DNA of 64,000 nucleotides from Lanius collurio (GCA_020086605.1 JACBWW010000017.1:19931806-19995805); one strand, 5' to 3'. Counted from the first letter of the stretch, positions 1 to 37,804 are shown. The notes: a model not told the origin generated them from the sequence alone. Translations and numbers: made by a program.

Positions 1-3000
1 TCATGAATACTGAGACAAAAAAACAGGAAATCTTTTAGCCTGAAATACTAGCCAGCACTATTTTGTGGACATTCACAAAACCAAACATTTCTACAGGGAA
101 GAAAAGCAGTTTAAAGTACAGAGAAGAATGTGGAAAAAAATTTGATATGATAAGCAAAAATGTCCTTGGTTATGCAGTCCCAATCAGAATAGAATCACTG
201 ATCATGCTACGTGTTTTGAACTAATGAAGTTTCCTAAACTCTGGAAAAATTACATTTTGAAATTTTTTCTTTGTTGACATTTTGTTGTTAGCTGCAACTA
301 AGAAGAACCCTCATCAAAATCCCATTATGCATGTTTCTTTAATTATCTAAGTAGGTTGTTACAGTAGCATATTCACTCTTCTCAGGGTCAGAACAATATC
401 TTGTTTACAAAACTTTAAATTCCATTACAATCTACAGAGAAAGAAACTTGGTCTTGAAAAACAAAAATTGTTCTTCATAAATCAGGGAGTTTCTCTGCAT
501 TTTATTATAGTGCCCAAAATCTAAAATCAGCTCTTGTTGCCATAGTTGGACCCACCTCGGTCACAAGACTGAAAATCTGCAGAGATGAAACTGTACAAGT
601 GCTTCAATGCTGAGAACATATGCTGCTTACAAAATAATGAGGAAAGCATGAAAATCTGAGATCACTGTTATTGATACCTGCTTTTTAGTTTCTGTAATGC
701 AGCTTTTAATTTTTCAGCTGTTAAGTGGAAAGGGTGACTTTCTTCATCAGTCACCTACAGAAAAAAAATATCAGCAAGAATAAAAAGACTGAATTTTCAA
801 AGAGGGAACTAATGTTACACAACTTATGTGGCAGATACATCTTGCAGTGCTTGAGGGGAAACATTTGCAAACCAAATTTACTTGCAGTATGACAGAGCTG
901 ACAAATGTCAGTGCAGAACAGTGTCTGCACAAAACGAGTGCAATCCTACACATCTGATAACACCCCCCTCCTGCCACTCTGCAGTCTGAGAAAATGATGA
1001 GCTGTCTCAAAAAGCACTACACAGGCCACATCTCCTCCCTTGGCCTTGGTTTGCAATTTCAGGTTTCTTCTGCTTGTTCCCTGTAAATGTCTGTTAATGT
1101 ATGTGAACGGCTCAAGCTCCATCTCACTGAAGAAGGGCCTGTGAAGAGTCTGCATTCCACCCTGTAGCCCCTTTTGGAATTCATATCATCATCGTAGGGA
1201 GCTGGAATAACATATCCACCTAAACCCACTAAGAAATGAAATTAACATTTCTCATAAGCATTTCTCCCTCCGCCTGCCGGCCTGCACCAGCTGCTTGGGA
1301 ATGAGGAACACTCTGGGAAGGCTCTGCAGAGGCTCCCAACCATGGCCCCTTAGGACAGACCGACTCTTCCTTGTGCTCCAAGGTTCAGGGGCCCCGCATC
1401 CCTTACGGACAGAGAGGAACAACTCCGTGTGTCCCATGCCACCCCAGCACTCTGCCTGCTATCAGCACTCTGGCTCCTATCACCCCACTGCAAGAGCTCT
1501 GCTGCAGACCCACTGTCTTCACCAAGATAGGGCTCAGCCAGCAGGAACCTGTGGTGCTGGGCAGCTGCTGGGGAAGGACAACAAGATCCAACCACTGAAA
1601 CATGGGAAGAAGGACTGGGGTCAGTGTAGAGCCAGATGCTGCTGTGAGGGAAGCCAAGACCTTTTTCTCCCCAGGATCTGTAGGAAAGCCAAGTTTCAAT
1701 ATGCTGACTTCATGTGAGTTTTTTCCTGCATCTGTGTTTTAAACCTGTCCTTAATGAAGGACATTTTGATCTTTTAAAAATAAAAAAAGTCTTTTAGGCA
1801 TTCAGAAAATGAGCAGGTTTTAAACTGCTGGAAAAACGGCCATTAGAAAAATGGTTAAGAGTTAATTCTTGGCAAACACTAAAACAATAAACCACCAAAT
1901 AGTTCCAGTTGTAGCCTTTAAGTATCTAAACAAGGTCCCAATGCTGTAGTTATAACATTACTTCAGCAGTGCTTTGGCAATATACAAGCATTATATTAAA
2001 GTTATACATGCCATTAAGAAACAATTTTATTACTATTTCCTGAAACTTGGCAATAATTAAGCAAGTGGAGATTAGCACTGAACTATAACTAGTTCATCTA
2101 AAGGACCCAATTACTTTCCCAACAGAAAAACAGCATAAAACCATGTGGATGGTTTGAATCCTCCTGGTGCTAATGCTGGAATTATACAAATTGGCATTTT
2201 GTGGGTGGTTCCAAATATTCTGGTTTTTATTCAAAGAGGAAAAAAATGCTAAAGCAATTGAACCTTAAAGCCAAAGTTCTCAAGTGGTGGCTGTAAATGG
2301 GTTATTCCCAAGTGATGCCTCTGAGAGAAGTGAATCCTTACCTGTCAACTGACACTGAAAAATTGTAATCCAGTCTCCCAACTTCATTCCACAGGATTAA
2401 CTCTGCAAGTATCTGCTGAACTCACACAAAAAACTGTTCTGCTTCTGGTCTCTTCAAAGTTCCTCCACTGCTTATGGGTTTATGACTGGTATCTTAAGTT
2501 CTTGGAAAGTAGGCTTCTCTCCCACCTTACTGCATGAGCTTAGGAGCTATTAAATAATAAACAAAGAGTCAGATCCTCATGCAATGATACAGCATGCATG
2601 GATTTTACTGTTTTTACAGTAACTAGGAGTTATTACATAAATTAGGCAAGAAGGCAAATTATAAATTATATTAGTAAGATTAAAAATTCAAGCATATCTT
2701 TTAATAATTTATATATCTATGTATACACATACATCCCCAGTTAATTTGAGTAAAATAGCCTGTGAGAAAATCAAGTTTATAAAGTGCTTTTGTTTTGAAA
2801 TAGTATTTTAAAATATTCGTTTGCTTTTAGGTTGGAGAAATTGACTATATTTCCTTAATGCTCCAAGAGAGGGATGGAGAAACTCCCTGTATGACATTAA
2901 ATGCAGAGATTGGTCCACGCAAAATTTAGACTTCTTTAGTGAACTAGAAGCAAAAGTACATTTCAAACCTAATATAAATTATAAAATTCATGTGTTTTAA

Positions 3001-6000
3001 CCAGGCTGTTAACTGTCATGCTTAAAATATTGTCAAGCAGAGTTCTAGCTGGTGACATCTTTTATGAAACATAAGGCTAAGTAATTTAAGCCTCAGCAGA
3101 TGTTGCTTATCTTTTAAGTTAATTTCAAATGGGTTAGGAAATATTTTCCATTTTTTTTCTCTTTGAAAATGGAAAAGTCTGACTCCTTAAGAAGTTAGAC
3201 AATTAATCACCTTGTGAAATTTTTACTATACACCAGAAATACTGTTTCCCAAAGAATAAATGTGATTTATGGCACAATGACATTAACAGTAAAAAGGACC
3301 CAACACATTGGATAGGATTTAATGTGCCCCAATGTCCTCAATTCTTGGAAAAGCAAGTCTTCAAGATTTTCATAATTAGGAATTACCCAATTCCCTCGAT
3401 ATTCAGACATAAAAGCCTCTCAGTAGAGTTAATTGCACCAATTAAACCAGGATTTAACAGAATTGACCTGGTATGTCACTTTTTTTCCCCTAAGAAACTC
3501 TTTCCAAGCAATACTCAGTCCAGAATAGCAGATCACTTCGAAACAGGTACATTTTTCCAAAGGATTGTTTGAAAAAAATACCAACTAACCAGCTGAAAGA
3601 AGACAGCTTCAAACATAAAATCAGTTTTAAGAAAAATTATTAGATAGTAGTGGGAAGCAAGATCCTGTTAACAAATTGAAATAATCCCTTGCACATTGGA
3701 AACAGGGTTACAGTTTACACTATTTATATTTAACATTTGTTTTTTCAGAAGTTCCTCAACTATGGGGAAAGACTGGTAGGCAGTTGAGGAAAGATCAGTG
3801 ACAACTGAAAATGTTGGTGACAATAGAAGTGAAAGAAAAAAGCTACCCTTAGTTATCAAACCTTTTTAAGGGCTGTAGTATTTACCCAGAAAAACTGACA
3901 TTACCCCTTAAGTGAGGTAAGAGTGACAGGAGAACTAGTTGGGAGACACAGGATTTGTTCATCTTTAGGCTGCTGGTTCACAGAGCTGGTTTAGTTCTTG
4001 ACTTGGTGGAGGAGACTAGAAACAGGTTCAAACAGGACATACATTTTTTGTCTGCCTGTGATACCATCATTTAGCCACTGCAGCTGAATCCTACTCCTCT
4101 ACAGAATGTGAAACAAATGTCATTAACCCCACTTCTCTCTCTTGGACCACTTCTCCCTACCAAGCCTTGTGCAAGAGTTTCCACAGGCCACCTGATGCAC
4201 ATTGCACAACTCTAAACAAAGGGGATTATCCTCCTCTGAGGTACAGGCTTAGTGCTCCTTGTATATCAGATTTAGGTCTACAGCAGACCTCAGCTAGGCT
4301 TCATTTACATTCTCTCCTACCCTTCAAGGTGAGATGTCAATATAACTCAGAACGAAACCGAAAGATCACCTAACAGCAGGTAGTTATTCAGTGACCTCCT
4401 CCTTGGATCACATGAACCTGCCCTCAGCATCATCCAGCTTACTTATACAGGGAAATGTCCGAACTAACACACTGATGAAATTCCTTGTATGGAGGAAGGA
4501 GGAAAACCAGAGATTTGGAATCTAAGCTTCCTGGGTTTTAAGAACATTTTCCATGACAGTGTAGTACATCATTTTGGTTGAGGACTGATAAGACCTTGGC
4601 ATATAGCAAACCTTCCTTTTTAACTTTGCAATATAATACTTGGCACTGAAGTACAATATTCTAATTGACTCCCAGTGTGAGGACAGTACAATAATCTATG
4701 GAATGGTCTTTGTTACCAGAATGATTAGCCTGTGACTGGTCCTTTCAGATTTAAGTATCAATGCATTATGAGATTATCAGTACTAGGAAGGTTAAATAAT
4801 TTCCATTTTTAATTAATTTTGTCCAACCATTATCTAGACCTAACTTGAAGAACAGATGCTGCTGATAATTTTGGCTAATCTGGATGCTTTTGTAATAGCT
4901 GAAGATTCCTTTACCAAGCAAAAAAGCTGTAAAAAACCACAATGTTCTTTAAAGTATATTGACAAGGACAGAGCTAGAAGACCTCCTCATAGAGGCACTG
5001 GGTGTAGAGAAGAAACTTTGCCTGAAAAATTGTTAAGCCAGTAGGTGAAAGAGTAAGGGCAAAGCTCCTATTGGTATCTCAGAAACTGCAGGAACTAATG
5101 AATGAAATTAACTGGGCTGAAGTTTCAAATGGAAATATTTGAACTGAAGATAGTACTTCCTTGGGTTAGAGATGAAGACTATTTTAAAGTGGAAGCAAAA
5201 TGCTGTCAAAGGGTTGAACAGACTCATGGGAAACATCTCTAGTTTTCTTTCCTGCCTCATCCTTCTTTCCCTGTCCTTGTGTTAACAGACCTGGTTGTCT
5301 ATGTATCAGTTAAGGACCTCAACTCTTTAACAATCTCCATGGAAGACAGTGGTTGAGAATGATTTTAGGATGTAACATTAGAAAACTTCCACGCATCCGA
5401 AACGTTTTTAATGGTCTCCAGGAAGAAAAGGTAAGGATGAGAAGGTGCAGTTGTGAAATGCAACTTGGTATTCTTCTGATTAACAAACAGTGGCAGAAAA
5501 CAAGATGCAATTATCTTGGTCTGGTTTTTCTTGCTGGAAAAGTGTATTCTGAAAGCATTAGTCTAGTTGCCTACCAATATACATATGAAGCACCATCCTC
5601 CTCTAAGCCCTCCAAAGGCCATTACAGAATGACTTTACAGAATATTTAAAAATTATATCCTCCATTATTATTGCAATCTATTTGAACAGATTCTATTTGT
5701 TGAGAGGGAGTCAACAGGCACAGGAAATCATTGTTAGATTTTGGCAAATAAATTGATTAAAAACAAAATTTAAAAGTTTATATGATAAACAACTGGACAG
5801 AATATAACCAATGTTCTCTCAAAAAATTTAATATCAATCTAAAGGAAGACAATATTCTTCAAAATAAAATGTGACATAATTTTACAGTATGTAAGTTTAG
5901 AAGAAACTTATCTTCAACTGCTGCATTAATAAATCCATATGAATATAAATAATCTGGTTTAATTACATTTGTCATTTCCAGTTACAGTTTAGCAATTATA

Positions 6001-6015
6001 AGCAAGTACAAGCTA
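1..6015. other. Intergenic region downstream of PEX1
   Basis: About 6 kb of AT-rich sequence to the left of the PEX1 stop codon. It should include the PEX1 3' UTR just left of 6,016: on the minus strand an ATTAAA lies at 5,958-5,963 and another at 5,827-5,832, both weak poly(A)-signal candidates. In human the neighbour on this side is GATAD1, transcribed towards PEX1; I found none of its zinc-finger or C-terminal coding sequence here, so at most its 3' UTR could be present. The segment 1,280-1,700 is more GC-rich with open frames on both strands, but I see no splice structure or recognisable protein in it. Coding-like patches at 0.56-1.23 kb are listed separately. Confidence 0.5.
561..1228 (-). 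CDS. Unrecognised gene, putative 3' exons
   Basis: Two well-framed minus-strand exons. One, 1,128-1,228, has a TTTCTTAG acceptor and a TTCA|GTGAGA donor; its open frame includes GGYVIPAPYDDD and KRGYRVECRLFTGPSS. The next, 678-754, has a long T-rich tract ending CTGTAG and a strong AGCAG|GTATCA donor; its frame begins VTDEESHPFHL and continues AEKLKAALQKLKS. They join at phase 0. A short possible terminal exon at 561-576 (CTGCAG acceptor) would add RFSVL and a stop. A further candidate at 2,342-2,415 has a CAG|GTAAGG donor and the peptide ELILWNEVGRLDYNF, but its phase does not fit the exon at 1,128, so another exon would be needed between them. I do not recognise the protein. The exon at 678-754 is the most convincing; it could also be an old pseudogene or chance. 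Confidence 0.3.
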
Positions 6016-31432
<25,417 letters not shown>

Positions 31433-31675
31433 GGCCACGGCCACAGCCCCCGGGCCCGGCGCGCCCGATCCGCCCGGACACGGACCTGCCTACGCGGGGA
31501 GGGGGAGCCCGCCACCCCCGGGTCAATGGTACAACCCACTGCCGGCCAATGCGAGCCCGGCATTTCCCCGCGGCCCGCCTCTGACTGGTTCTTTCGCTGA
31601 GGCCGGCGGCTCCTCGTCCCGGCCTCACGGAGGGAGCCAATGGGGGGGCTGTGTGTCGCGGTGGGCGATGGGAAG
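31433..31675. promoter_or_regulatory. Divergent PEX1/RBM48 CpG promoter
   Basis: Only 243 bp separate the PEX1 start codon (minus strand, 31,430-31,432) from the RBM48 start codon (plus strand, 31,676). The segment and its flanks (about 31,260-31,900) are very GC- and CpG-rich, unlike the AT-rich surroundings. It has CCAAT boxes at 31,546-31,550 and 31,637-31,641 and no clear TATA box. AAGATGGCGGCC at 31,673-31,684, overlapping the RBM48 ATG, matches the YY1 consensus. The layout is a typical housekeeping bidirectional promoter; transcription start sites cannot be placed from sequence alone. Confidence 0.85.
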
Positions 31676-34600
31676 ATGGCGGCCGGCAGCAGCGGTGCTC
31701 CGGGTGCTCCGTGCCGGCACCACGCGCAGCTGGGAGCCTGCGAGTCGCGCGCCAAGTACCGCGAGGGGTGGCGGCCGCGCGCCGTGAAGGTGAGGGGGGC
31801 TGGGGGTGTCGGGCGGAGCCGCTTCGGGTGAGGGGCTGCGCTGGAGTCCCGCGGCTCCCGGGGACGGGAGGGAGAGAGAGAGGCCGTGGGCCTCGCCTGC
31901 TGCAGGAGCTCACCGTCACTGCAGCAGAATTGCGACATTTGGGTATCTGTGTGTGCGCTCGGTGTACAACGAGCTGTAGCGCCGCCTTCTAGGGTTAGCG
32001 TGAGAAAGGATCATAGAATCGCTAAGGTTGGAAAAGACCTTTAAGGTCGTGAAGTCCGACCCACATCTATCTCCAGCCTCTTGTCAGGGACTTGTGGAGA
32101 GCGATAAGGTCTCCTCTGAGACACCTTTTATCAGGCTGACCCCCCCCCCCCCCCCCCCGCCCGCCCAGCTCCCCCTCACCCGCCCTGTGATCCAGACCCT
32201 TCTCCAGCTCCGTTGCCATTCTCTGGACATGCTCTGGCACCTCGGTGTCTTGGGGAGAGGGGTCTTGAACTGAACCCCGGATTTGAGGTGTGGTCTCACC
32301 AGTGTTAGAACAGTGGTTACTCTTGCATATGTACAAAAGGCACATCTCTTTCACTATCACCACCCTCCTGTAAAATTTCAAACCCTCCGTGCTTCATGAA
32401 GTCTCAAGGCTATTAAGTTCTTTTACTCTTCCAAGTGTACACGGTGGGGCAGAGGACAGAGAGCCTTGTGCATCCACAGAGGGACAATGGCCACCACAGG
32501 TATCCAGCCATCAATGGGCACTGGAGGATACACCCAGGAGAAACAGTATGGATATCCCAAGTGTGGACAAAAACCTCATTCAAGTCTCTTCTTCCTGGAC
32601 AAGAAAGAGGTAGAAGGACAAACTTGGCAAAAAAACCCAAGAAACAAAAACCAAAACAACACATAATGAAAGCATCGGGATCCTTCAGTCCCTTGTTCCA
32701 AAAAGAATGCAGGTGGGATTATGCTGCTGCCACAAGACCAACTTAGGTGAAATGTCTGTGGAGAGTGATTTTATAGTGGAAGGTTGAGAACTGATTTTCC
32801 GAGTAGATCCCACTTTGTCCAGAATTGTCTTATTTTTGGAGAAATATGTGTAACTTATGCTGTCTAAATGTTTGTGGTTTGGGTTGGGTTTTTTTTAACA
32901 AACTCAGAATGAATTTCCTCTGATTTCAGGGAAGAGCTGCCTAGGTGCCTGTTGTGCATAGTGAGCTGTTGAAAAGCTCTGCTTAGTCTGTTATGCGACC
33001 ATCACTACAGAAAGCAGAAGAGAATGGTTGGTTTGGTTTTTAACCTGCTTGTTTCTCTCAGCATCCAGATTTTTGTGTGTGTCTTAAAAACATATGCTGT
33101 TGGATCACCATGGCAAGGAGACAGCTCTGCACACATAGGATCTGCCCCAGAGAATTGTGGTAATTGTTCTTTAACTCCCTGTGTGGAAAAAAGCAGTTTT
33201 CTTCATCTGCACGACTTCTCTGCCTCTGAAGAAGAAGGGTTTTTCAGGTTTTTTCTGTATTTTGGCAGTACCTCGTATGAATTGGTTACTAGTATGTCTT
33301 GCATGGAGGATGGCCAGTGACTTAAAAGATTTTACTCAGCAACTGGCAGTAGTATTCTGACCTTGTGCAGAAAAGTCAAGTCTCATTTGTGTTTTACTGT
33401 TCTTGAGAAGCTTGAGTTGAGCTCTTGCTCAGTGATGAAGACGTTACAAATAACCATGCACTTACTGCCCTGCAAATCAGAGGCCACAGGGGTTTTCAGC
33501 ATCCCAAAAGGATTTGGAAAACAACAGAAAACATGGAGAAAATGCCTGCCTTTTGCAATAAAGCAAGAATGGGAACATTTTTGAATACTCTTTGTTTTTC
33601 TTTTTTTCAGGTTTACACTATCAACTTGGAATCTCGCTATTTACTGATACAAGGAGTTCCTGCATTAGGTGTTATGAAGGAATTAGTTGAACAATTTGCA
33701 TTATATGGTGCCATTGAGGAGTATCATGCTCTAGATGAATATCCAGCAGAGCAATTTACTGAAGTGTATCTCATAAAATTCAAAAAACTGCAATGTGCAA
33801 GGTATTGGACAGGGCAATATTTTTACACCTTCTGTACTTGAAATGTGTTAGGTTTCTAGAGAGTTGTAGTAAAATCCTCAGTTTTGCCAATGCAATTTAA
33901 TTCCCTTCAGGGTGGCCAAGAAAAAAATGGATGAACGAAGTTTCTTTGGTAGTTTGCTGCATGTGTGCTATGCTCCAGAATTTGAAACAGTCCAAGAAAC
34001 TAGAGAGAAGTTGCAGGATAGAAGGAAGTATATAGCAAAAGCAACAAATCAAAGAGGTTTGTAATTACATTTTCTACAAAATCTTAACGTTTTTCAGGGG
34101 TGGGTGGGGTTTTGGCTAAAATGCCTGTTAAAGAAAATGCTTTTTACCTACCTCTTTTAAAGATGCTGTAGTGGGTTGGAGCTGGCCAGGTGCCAGGCAC
34201 CCACCAAAGCTGCTCACTCACCCTCCACAAACTGGACAGAGGAGAGAAAATTTAATGAAGGGTTCATGGGTTGAGATAAGGACCAGGAGAGAGATCGCCC
34301 ATCAAATACCACTGAGGGCAAAACAGGCTCTAATTAGAGATACAAAGTGAATTTATCGCTAACAAAATCAGAGCAGGATAATGAGAAGTAAAATAAGCCC
34401 TCATAAACACCTTTCCCCCAGCCCTGCCTTCTTCCAGCTCTACCTCCCACCCCAGCAGCACAAGGAAACAGGGAATGGGGGTTATGGTCAGTTCATCACC
34501 CATGGCTTCTCCCACTGCTCAGGGAGAAGAGTCCTTTCCCTCCTGCACTGTGGGGTCCCTCCCACAGGAGACACTTCTTCCTGAACTCCTACATGACTTC

Positions 34601-37542
34601 ATCTCCTGAGCAACAGTTCCCTGTGACCTGCTGCAACATGAGGCCATCCCATGGGCAGCAGTGCTCCCCAGACTGCTGCAGCATGGGTCACTCTTCCACG
34701 GGGTGCAGCCCTCCAAGGACAGGCTGCTCCAGCCTGGGGGCAGGGCCCCTCTCTCCCTGGGTGTCCAACAGGGTCACAGCCTCCTCCCAAGCATCTATCT
34801 GCTCCAGCAGATGTGGGTCTCCTCCATGGGCTGTGGGGGGGGTCCCTGCATCCCCACCGCCCTCCATGGGCTGCAGGGGCACAGCTGCATGATCCTCAGC
34901 ACTGGCTGCAGGGGAACCTTAACACTGGCACCTGCAGCACCCTCCTGCACCTTCTTCACTCACCTTGGTACCTGCAGGGCTGTTTCTCTCATATTCTTGC
35001 TCTGCTATTCACTGGCTGCAGTTACAACTGTGCAAACAGTTTTTGTTTATTTTCCTTCTTAAATCTGTTCTCACAGAGCAATTGCCACCATTTCTAATTG
35101 GCCGAGCCTTGGTCAGCAGCACATCCATCTTTGGAGCCACCAGGGATTGGCTCTGCCTGATGCTGAGGAAGCTTCTAGCAGCTTCTCACAGAACCCACCC
35201 CATGCTACAAAAAAACAGGCCATCCAAACCCAATACAGATGCATTTTAAGTATGTTTACAGGGAGATTTCTCTCAGCATTTAGAGAACTATTTCCTTTTC
35301 AAAGTAATTTTTTGGCTTTGATTAAGACTGAAATAATGAAATACTTAAGTTTTAATAATGAAGTATTTCCTTCACTACTTCTTTTCTTTCAAGCTATTAC
35401 CAGAAATTTAAAGCACTGGCAAGAAATTTGGCATCACATTTTCACCCTTGTTCCAGCCTCCTCAGGCATGCCAAAGGGACAGTTTTGGAAGGAAGATGAC
35501 TATATCAGAACCTTACTCCAGCCCACATATTTGCACTGGGGGAATGTTAAGAATGGACTGTGTTTACAAAGGCTTCTGTACTACAGAGTTCCCAGGCAAC
35601 ACTGGAGTCTGGGCAAACTGAGGAATAAGCAAATTGCTGAACATAAGCTTCTCCTTTCTTGGGCTTACATATTTGGGTATCATTATACATTGCATAAGGA
35701 TATTTAAAGGGAGTAAAGGCACTGATTTTTAACATCTAAACATCTGAGTTTTTTCAATGCTATAAACCAGCAAAGTCACTAGACTGGAAAATTGGTTTGA
35801 AAGTTGCATTTTTTAAATTTCAAGCTCAAACAAAAAAATCAGCCAGGTAGCTGGGAATCAAATATTACTGATACTGTTTCTGCATTTATATTAAAAGTTT
35901 TGTTCTTGGGTGTTAGAACTAATAATGACATGAAATAGTGAAGGTGCTCTTTTTGTTGTTGTTTTAAAGATTGCTTTGTGTTGAAGAAAGTAGAGGGCCC
36001 TAAGAAGACAGCCTCAAAGAACTCTGAGCATGACTGTCCATGGAGTACATCAGAATCACATGTAGCCAGTAACTGGGATCCATCCTACTTTACAAGTTCT
36101 CCTGGGGTATCCCACAACATGGTGTATCCATCTGGGAATCAGAATCAGAGCCTGTTAACGTCCCCGCACTATGATAACAATTGTGCTGAAATTTCTGGGT
36201 ACTTTGGTCAAAGTGCGTGTTTAACTCCAAGTGGACATCCAGGTGGACATACTCCACCAGCTTCCTTAATGCAGCAAAGAATGGTTCCAGCTTACAATGG
36301 AATTGACAGGTTTATACCTCGTACAACTCACCTGCAAGAACGTAAGAGGAAGAGAGAAGAAGGTAACAAGTTTTCCCTCATTGGAACTAGTGAGGACAAT
36401 ACAGAAGTTGTTATTGGTCCACAACTACCAGAAATACCTAAAGTGGATTTGGAGGATGAGTCTTTGAATACTTCAGCTACATTAATTCGAAATAAACTAA
36501 AAGAGGTATGGGTTCTTGAAGTTCTGATAGTTCAAACATAGGCGCTTGTTATCCATAAAAACAGTGACTCTCAACTTTACTCAGCATTTACTCATTATTA
36601 TCAGTTTTTCTGCCACTTAAAGCTCATACTGTTTGATTATTTTACACTCTCAAATATAGCAGGCCATTCCACTCCAGACCTCTTACACTGCACTTGAGAA
36701 AGTATAAATGTCAGAGCATGATTTTAAATTATTTTTAGTAAACCACTTTTTTTTTTTGCCCACACATGGAGGCATGATAACTTTGCAGGTAGTCCTGCTG
36801 ACCGGTGTGCTACTCAAATCTGGTTTCTGAAAGGAAAATAATGGAAGTCGGAGTTAAATGTAATTTGGCTTCAACATGTTATGCCATTAGAAGCTGTACA
36901 GAATCACTAATTCCATGCTGAGGAGCATGTGTTAAGCTATATAGTCTTTTATGGAAGATACTAAATCAATTAGTAGGTCAAACTCCCTTGACTAACTAGA
37001 TTGATTTGAAAGTGCTTATCTTATAAATAAGAACCTCTTATATTAAATACATTTCTAAAATACATGTCAAAATGCACATTTCTGCTTTCTTTAAGTTTCC
37101 TAAAATAACCCGAGTTTAAAAAAACACCTTGAACCTTGCGTTGCTTGAAAACACCTCTGGTAGGAAGAAGGCAGATGGCATATATAATGCTCTATCACTG
37201 AACATATCTGAAATCAGTTTATGTAGTTAAATACAAAAATGGTAGTGCTAAGTCTTTTAAGTTTCATCTCTCTTGTGTTTAATTGTGCCTTTAGTGTTAA
37301 TTGTTTCCTCTAGGCAGCAGGAAAATTCAATACAATTGTGATGATAGTAATAAATTCCTCCTAATACTCAAATCTTGGAGATGTGACCTTACCCTAAAAT
37401 GAGCATTAAAAAAGTAATGGTTACAGGTTACTAAATTTTTTCCCCTCCAATTCAGGTAGCAGATTCTGTTTCAACAACATCTGTGGAAAAGCCAGAGAGC
37501 AGCTCAGCCAAACCACCTGTAAAGCAGAGAAGAAGAATATAG
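31676..37542 (+). CDS. RBM48: RBM48, RRM splicing factor, complete CDS
   Basis: RNA-binding motif protein 48; family members act with ARMC7 in splicing of minor (U12-type) introns. Exons: 31676-31789, 33611-33801, 33911-34056, 35970-36505, 37456-37542; 1,074 nt, 357 aa plus stop, phases all fit (human 367 aa). The start ATGGCGGCC sits in a strong context (GAAGATGG) and aligns with the human start; an in-frame ATG at 31,640 would add 12 residues but lacks such support. Exon 1 carries RAKYREGWRPRAVK. Exons 2 and 3 carry the RRM (about residues 46-125) with YLLIQGV (RNP2-like) and TEVYLIKF (RNP1-like). Exon 4 encodes a low-complexity middle and the conserved DRFIPRTTHLQERKRKREE; exon 5 ends VKQRRRI. 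Intron 1 holds CR1 and zinc-finger debris, intron 3 a solo LTR. Confidence 0.95.
32010..32312 (-). mobile_element. CR1 LINE fragment in RBM48 intron 1
   Basis: The plus strand starts ATCATAGAATCGCTAAGGTT and continues GGAAAAGACCTTTAAGGTCG, the reverse of a CR1 3' terminus, so the element lies on the minus strand. The far end, GGATTTGAGGTGTGGTCTCA, is also a CR1 landmark. It is internally shortened and contains a run of 19 C at 32,140-32,158. Confidence 0.85.
32140..32158. repeat. Poly(C) tract, 19 bp
   Basis: Uninterrupted run of 19 C inside the CR1 fragment, followed by further C-rich sequence to about 32,175. Runs like this are prone to sequencing-length errors. On the other strand it is a G-run. 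Confidence 0.95.
32470..32610 (+). pseudogene. Possible decayed C2H2 zinc-finger fragment
   Basis: In RBM48 intron 1, one frame reads GHWRIHPGE (compare the finger/linker motif H-x-R-x-H-T-G-E) and the adjacent frame reads YTQEKQYGYPKCGQKPHSSL (compare T-G-E-K-P-Y-x-C-x-x-C-G-K). Together they look like the remains of two fingers separated by a frameshift, with some zinc ligands lost. No long open frame and no splice structure. The likeness is short and could be chance. Confidence 0.3.
34167..35237 (-). mobile_element. Solo LTR, avian ERVL-type, in RBM48 intron 3
   Basis: A 1,071-bp block starting TG and ending CA, flanked by the 5-bp direct repeat GATGC (34,162-34,166 and 35,238-35,242). 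The 5-bp target-site duplication fits an ERVL-class element, and the sequence resembles a common bird ERVL LTR as I remember it. Read on the minus strand it starts TGTATTGGGTTTGGATGGCC, holds a TTTAAG box and an AATAAA further in, and ends CCAACCCACTACA; I infer minus orientation from this, antisense to RBM48. No internal gag, pol or env sequence is present, so this is the product of LTR-LTR recombination. Open frames inside it are GC-rich LTR shadows. Confidence 0.85.
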
Positions 37543-37616
37543 ATACTGCTGGCAGCATCTTCCAACAGTCCTTTTGTAAAGAATATAGTTTAAAATACTT
37601 ATTTTTTTATGTAAAA

Positions 37617-37622
37617 AATAAA
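37617..37622 (+). terminator. RBM48: RBM48 poly(A) signal
   Basis: Canonical AATAAA 75 bp downstream of the RBM48 stop codon, followed by a T-rich stretch; it predicts a very short 3' UTR. Confidence 0.75.
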
Positions 37623-37798
37623 ACTTTTTTTATACTGTATTTCCCAGTGATGTCCTGTTAAAAATTGTATCAATTTATTGGAATGAAACCAATATACTGT
37701 ATTATTGTTGCAGTGTTGTCCTGTGTACCTCATATTGTTACCTATTTCATAACTCACAGAAGAACTCTATTTAGGTGGAGTTACAGAAGTAAATTCCA

Positions 37799-37804
37799 TT
37801 TATT
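37799..37804 (-). terminator. Poly(A) signal of calaxin-like gene (candidate)
   Basis: TTTATT on the plus strand is AATAAA on the minus strand, about 140 bp downstream of the stop codon of the EF-hand gene. If used, the two convergent transcripts end within about 200 bp of each other. Confidence 0.5.

Noticed and set aside
1295..1717. 140-codon plus-strand frame at 1.3-1.7 kb
   Set aside because: Other frames are also open in this GC-rich patch; composition is biased and no domain or splice support is seen.
34393..35097. Open frames of 60-150 codons at 34.4-35.1 kb
   Set aside because: They lie inside the solo LTR and reflect its GC-rich repeat-like composition; no retroviral domain is seen.
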